6,858 nucleotides of DNA, taken from CAYLLD01 sp964425135 (GTDB lineage Bacteria; Pseudomonadota; Alphaproteobacteria; Rhodobacterales; Rhodobacteraceae). The notes under the pieces are model-generated. The model saw only the letters and a program-made list of their open reading frames with translations. It was not told the DNA's origin and searched no databases. The translations under genes and the position numbers were made by a program. The stretch's first letter is position 1, and each line of letters opens with the position of its first letter. Below, in pieces: positions 6,569 through 6,858 of the stretch. Location: NCBI GenBank assembly GCA_964425135.1, contig CAYRKW010000107.1:1-6858 (forward strand), written 5' to 3'.

Positions 6569-6675
6569 ATTTACCAGTCTAAATCCATAGAATACCTTAA
6601 TTGCGTCCAATTCTCGCCCGAAGCAGTTGATTAATTCACTCTTGTCAGGGCGAGATCGTCCGCTTGCTCTGACCC
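6569..6675. other. Intergenic region after the YibF-like gene
   Basis: This stretch is AT-richer than the upstream operon and holds no convincing gene. The one structure seen is an eight-base inverted repeat, TCTCGCCC (6612-6619) and GGGCGAGA (6648-6655), with a 28-base spacer. The long spacer and lack of a T-tract argue against an ordinary intrinsic terminator, and none is seen elsewhere here. Confidence 0.4.
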
Positions 6676-6858
6676 ATGGCTGATCCTCGTCGATCATACA
6701 TTGTCCTCGTGACGGACGAATTGTTAAGGAGCCACGTTTCTTACGCCGGTTCTGATCTGGGTTGGTGCGCCTGGATTGATGTACGGCAAAACGCGCCTCC
6801 TTACGACGACGGCGGCATCTTTTCCGATGGGGGGGATGCCGCCTCCGTTGTATTTAGA
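6676..6858 (+). CDS. Possible partial ORF running off the right edge
   Basis: From an ATG at 6676 a frame stays open for 61 codons to the end of the window, after an in-frame TGA at 6670-6672. The first residues read MADPRRSYIVLVTDELLRS and the later part is Asp/Gly-rich (YDDGGIFSDGGDAASVVFR). I recognise no family. No ribosome site precedes the ATG; an AAGGAG at 6726-6731 is not followed by a usable start. Third-codon bases are mixed, unlike dapF to yibF. It may be the start of an unknown gene, possibly acquired, or simply chance. In many alphaproteobacteria ftsY follows dapF-mtaB; this sequence does not look like ftsY. Confidence 0.3.
   Translation, partial: MADPRRSYIVLVTDELLRSHVSYAGSDLGWCAWIDVRQNAPPYDDGGIFSDGGDAASVVFR
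6803..6851. repeat. Imperfect inverted repeat with a GC-rich core near the right edge
   Basis: GGCGGCATC (6811-6819) is perfectly inverted as GATGCCGCC (6835-6843). Extending outward gives 17-base arms (6803-6819 and 6835-6851) with 14 matches, separated by 15 bases that include a run of seven Gs (6829-6835). There is no T-tract on either side. It overlaps the doubtful partial ORF and could argue for non-coding DNA there, such as a mobile-element end or a structured leader. Confidence 0.45.

Noticed and set aside
6503..6697. A 64-residue minus-strand frame overlapping the end of the YibF-like gene
   Set aside because: Its C-terminal third lies antisense to the transferase, and it has no clear ribosome site or recognisable family. 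It remains a weak possibility for the region 6569-6697.
6745..6772. A tRNA 3'-end-like stretch (GCCGGTTCTGATCTGGG then TTGGTGCGCC)
   Set aside because: The T stem pairs imperfectly, the T loop lacks TTCGA, and no matching 5' acceptor half or anticodon arm lies upstream.
1..6858. CRISPR arrays, insertion sequence transposases, rRNA genes and riboswitches
   Set aside because: None were seen on either strand: there are no regularly spaced long repeats, no transposase motifs and no rRNA-like sequence.

Overview
The window looks like chromosomal DNA of an alphaproteobacterium, most probably a Rhodobacterales (Roseobacter-type) species. This rests on the style of the DapF, MtaB, small membrane protein and YibF-like sequences, on their GC-rich codon use, and on the dapF-mtaB gene pair. 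It is recognition from memory, not a database search.

The window has two halves that meet at a tRNA-Lys gene. The left part (1 to about 3309) is visibly more AT-rich with mixed third-codon bases. It holds one very long plus-strand reading frame (170-3076) for a soluble, largely helical protein. I cannot name the protein with certainty; it resembles the C-terminal part of very large ATPase (STAND/NACHT-like) proteins often found in defence islands. No nucleotide-binding motif lies within the window. Its 5' end is abnormal: the frame stays open and protein-like back to base 56 without a start codon, and the preceding coding-like frame is offset by one base. The gene therefore looks frameshifted or truncated rather than beginning at the TTG at 170. 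Between it and the tRNA lie about 230 non-coding bases with a cluster of TTTGGTC-type repeats.

A complete tRNA-Lys(UUU) gene with encoded CCA lies on the minus strand (3310-3385). Its 3' end faces the AT-rich region, the usual geometry for an island integrated at a tRNA 3' end.

The right part (3386-6568) is ordinary core genome on the plus strand. Divergent from the tRNA is dapF (diaminopimelate epimerase). It overlaps mtaB (tRNA ms2t6A methylthiotransferase) by ATGA, so the two are probably translationally coupled. After a 72-base gap with its own likely promoter come a 95-residue small membrane-anchored protein and, 7 bases later, a YibF-like glutathione S-transferase. DapF makes meso-diaminopimelate, the precursor of lysine and of peptidoglycan, and MtaB-type enzymes modify A37 of tRNA-Lys(UUU), so three neighbours share a lysine theme.

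The last 290 bases (6569-6858) hold no recognisable gene. They contain a weakly supported open frame running off the right edge and two inverted repeats.
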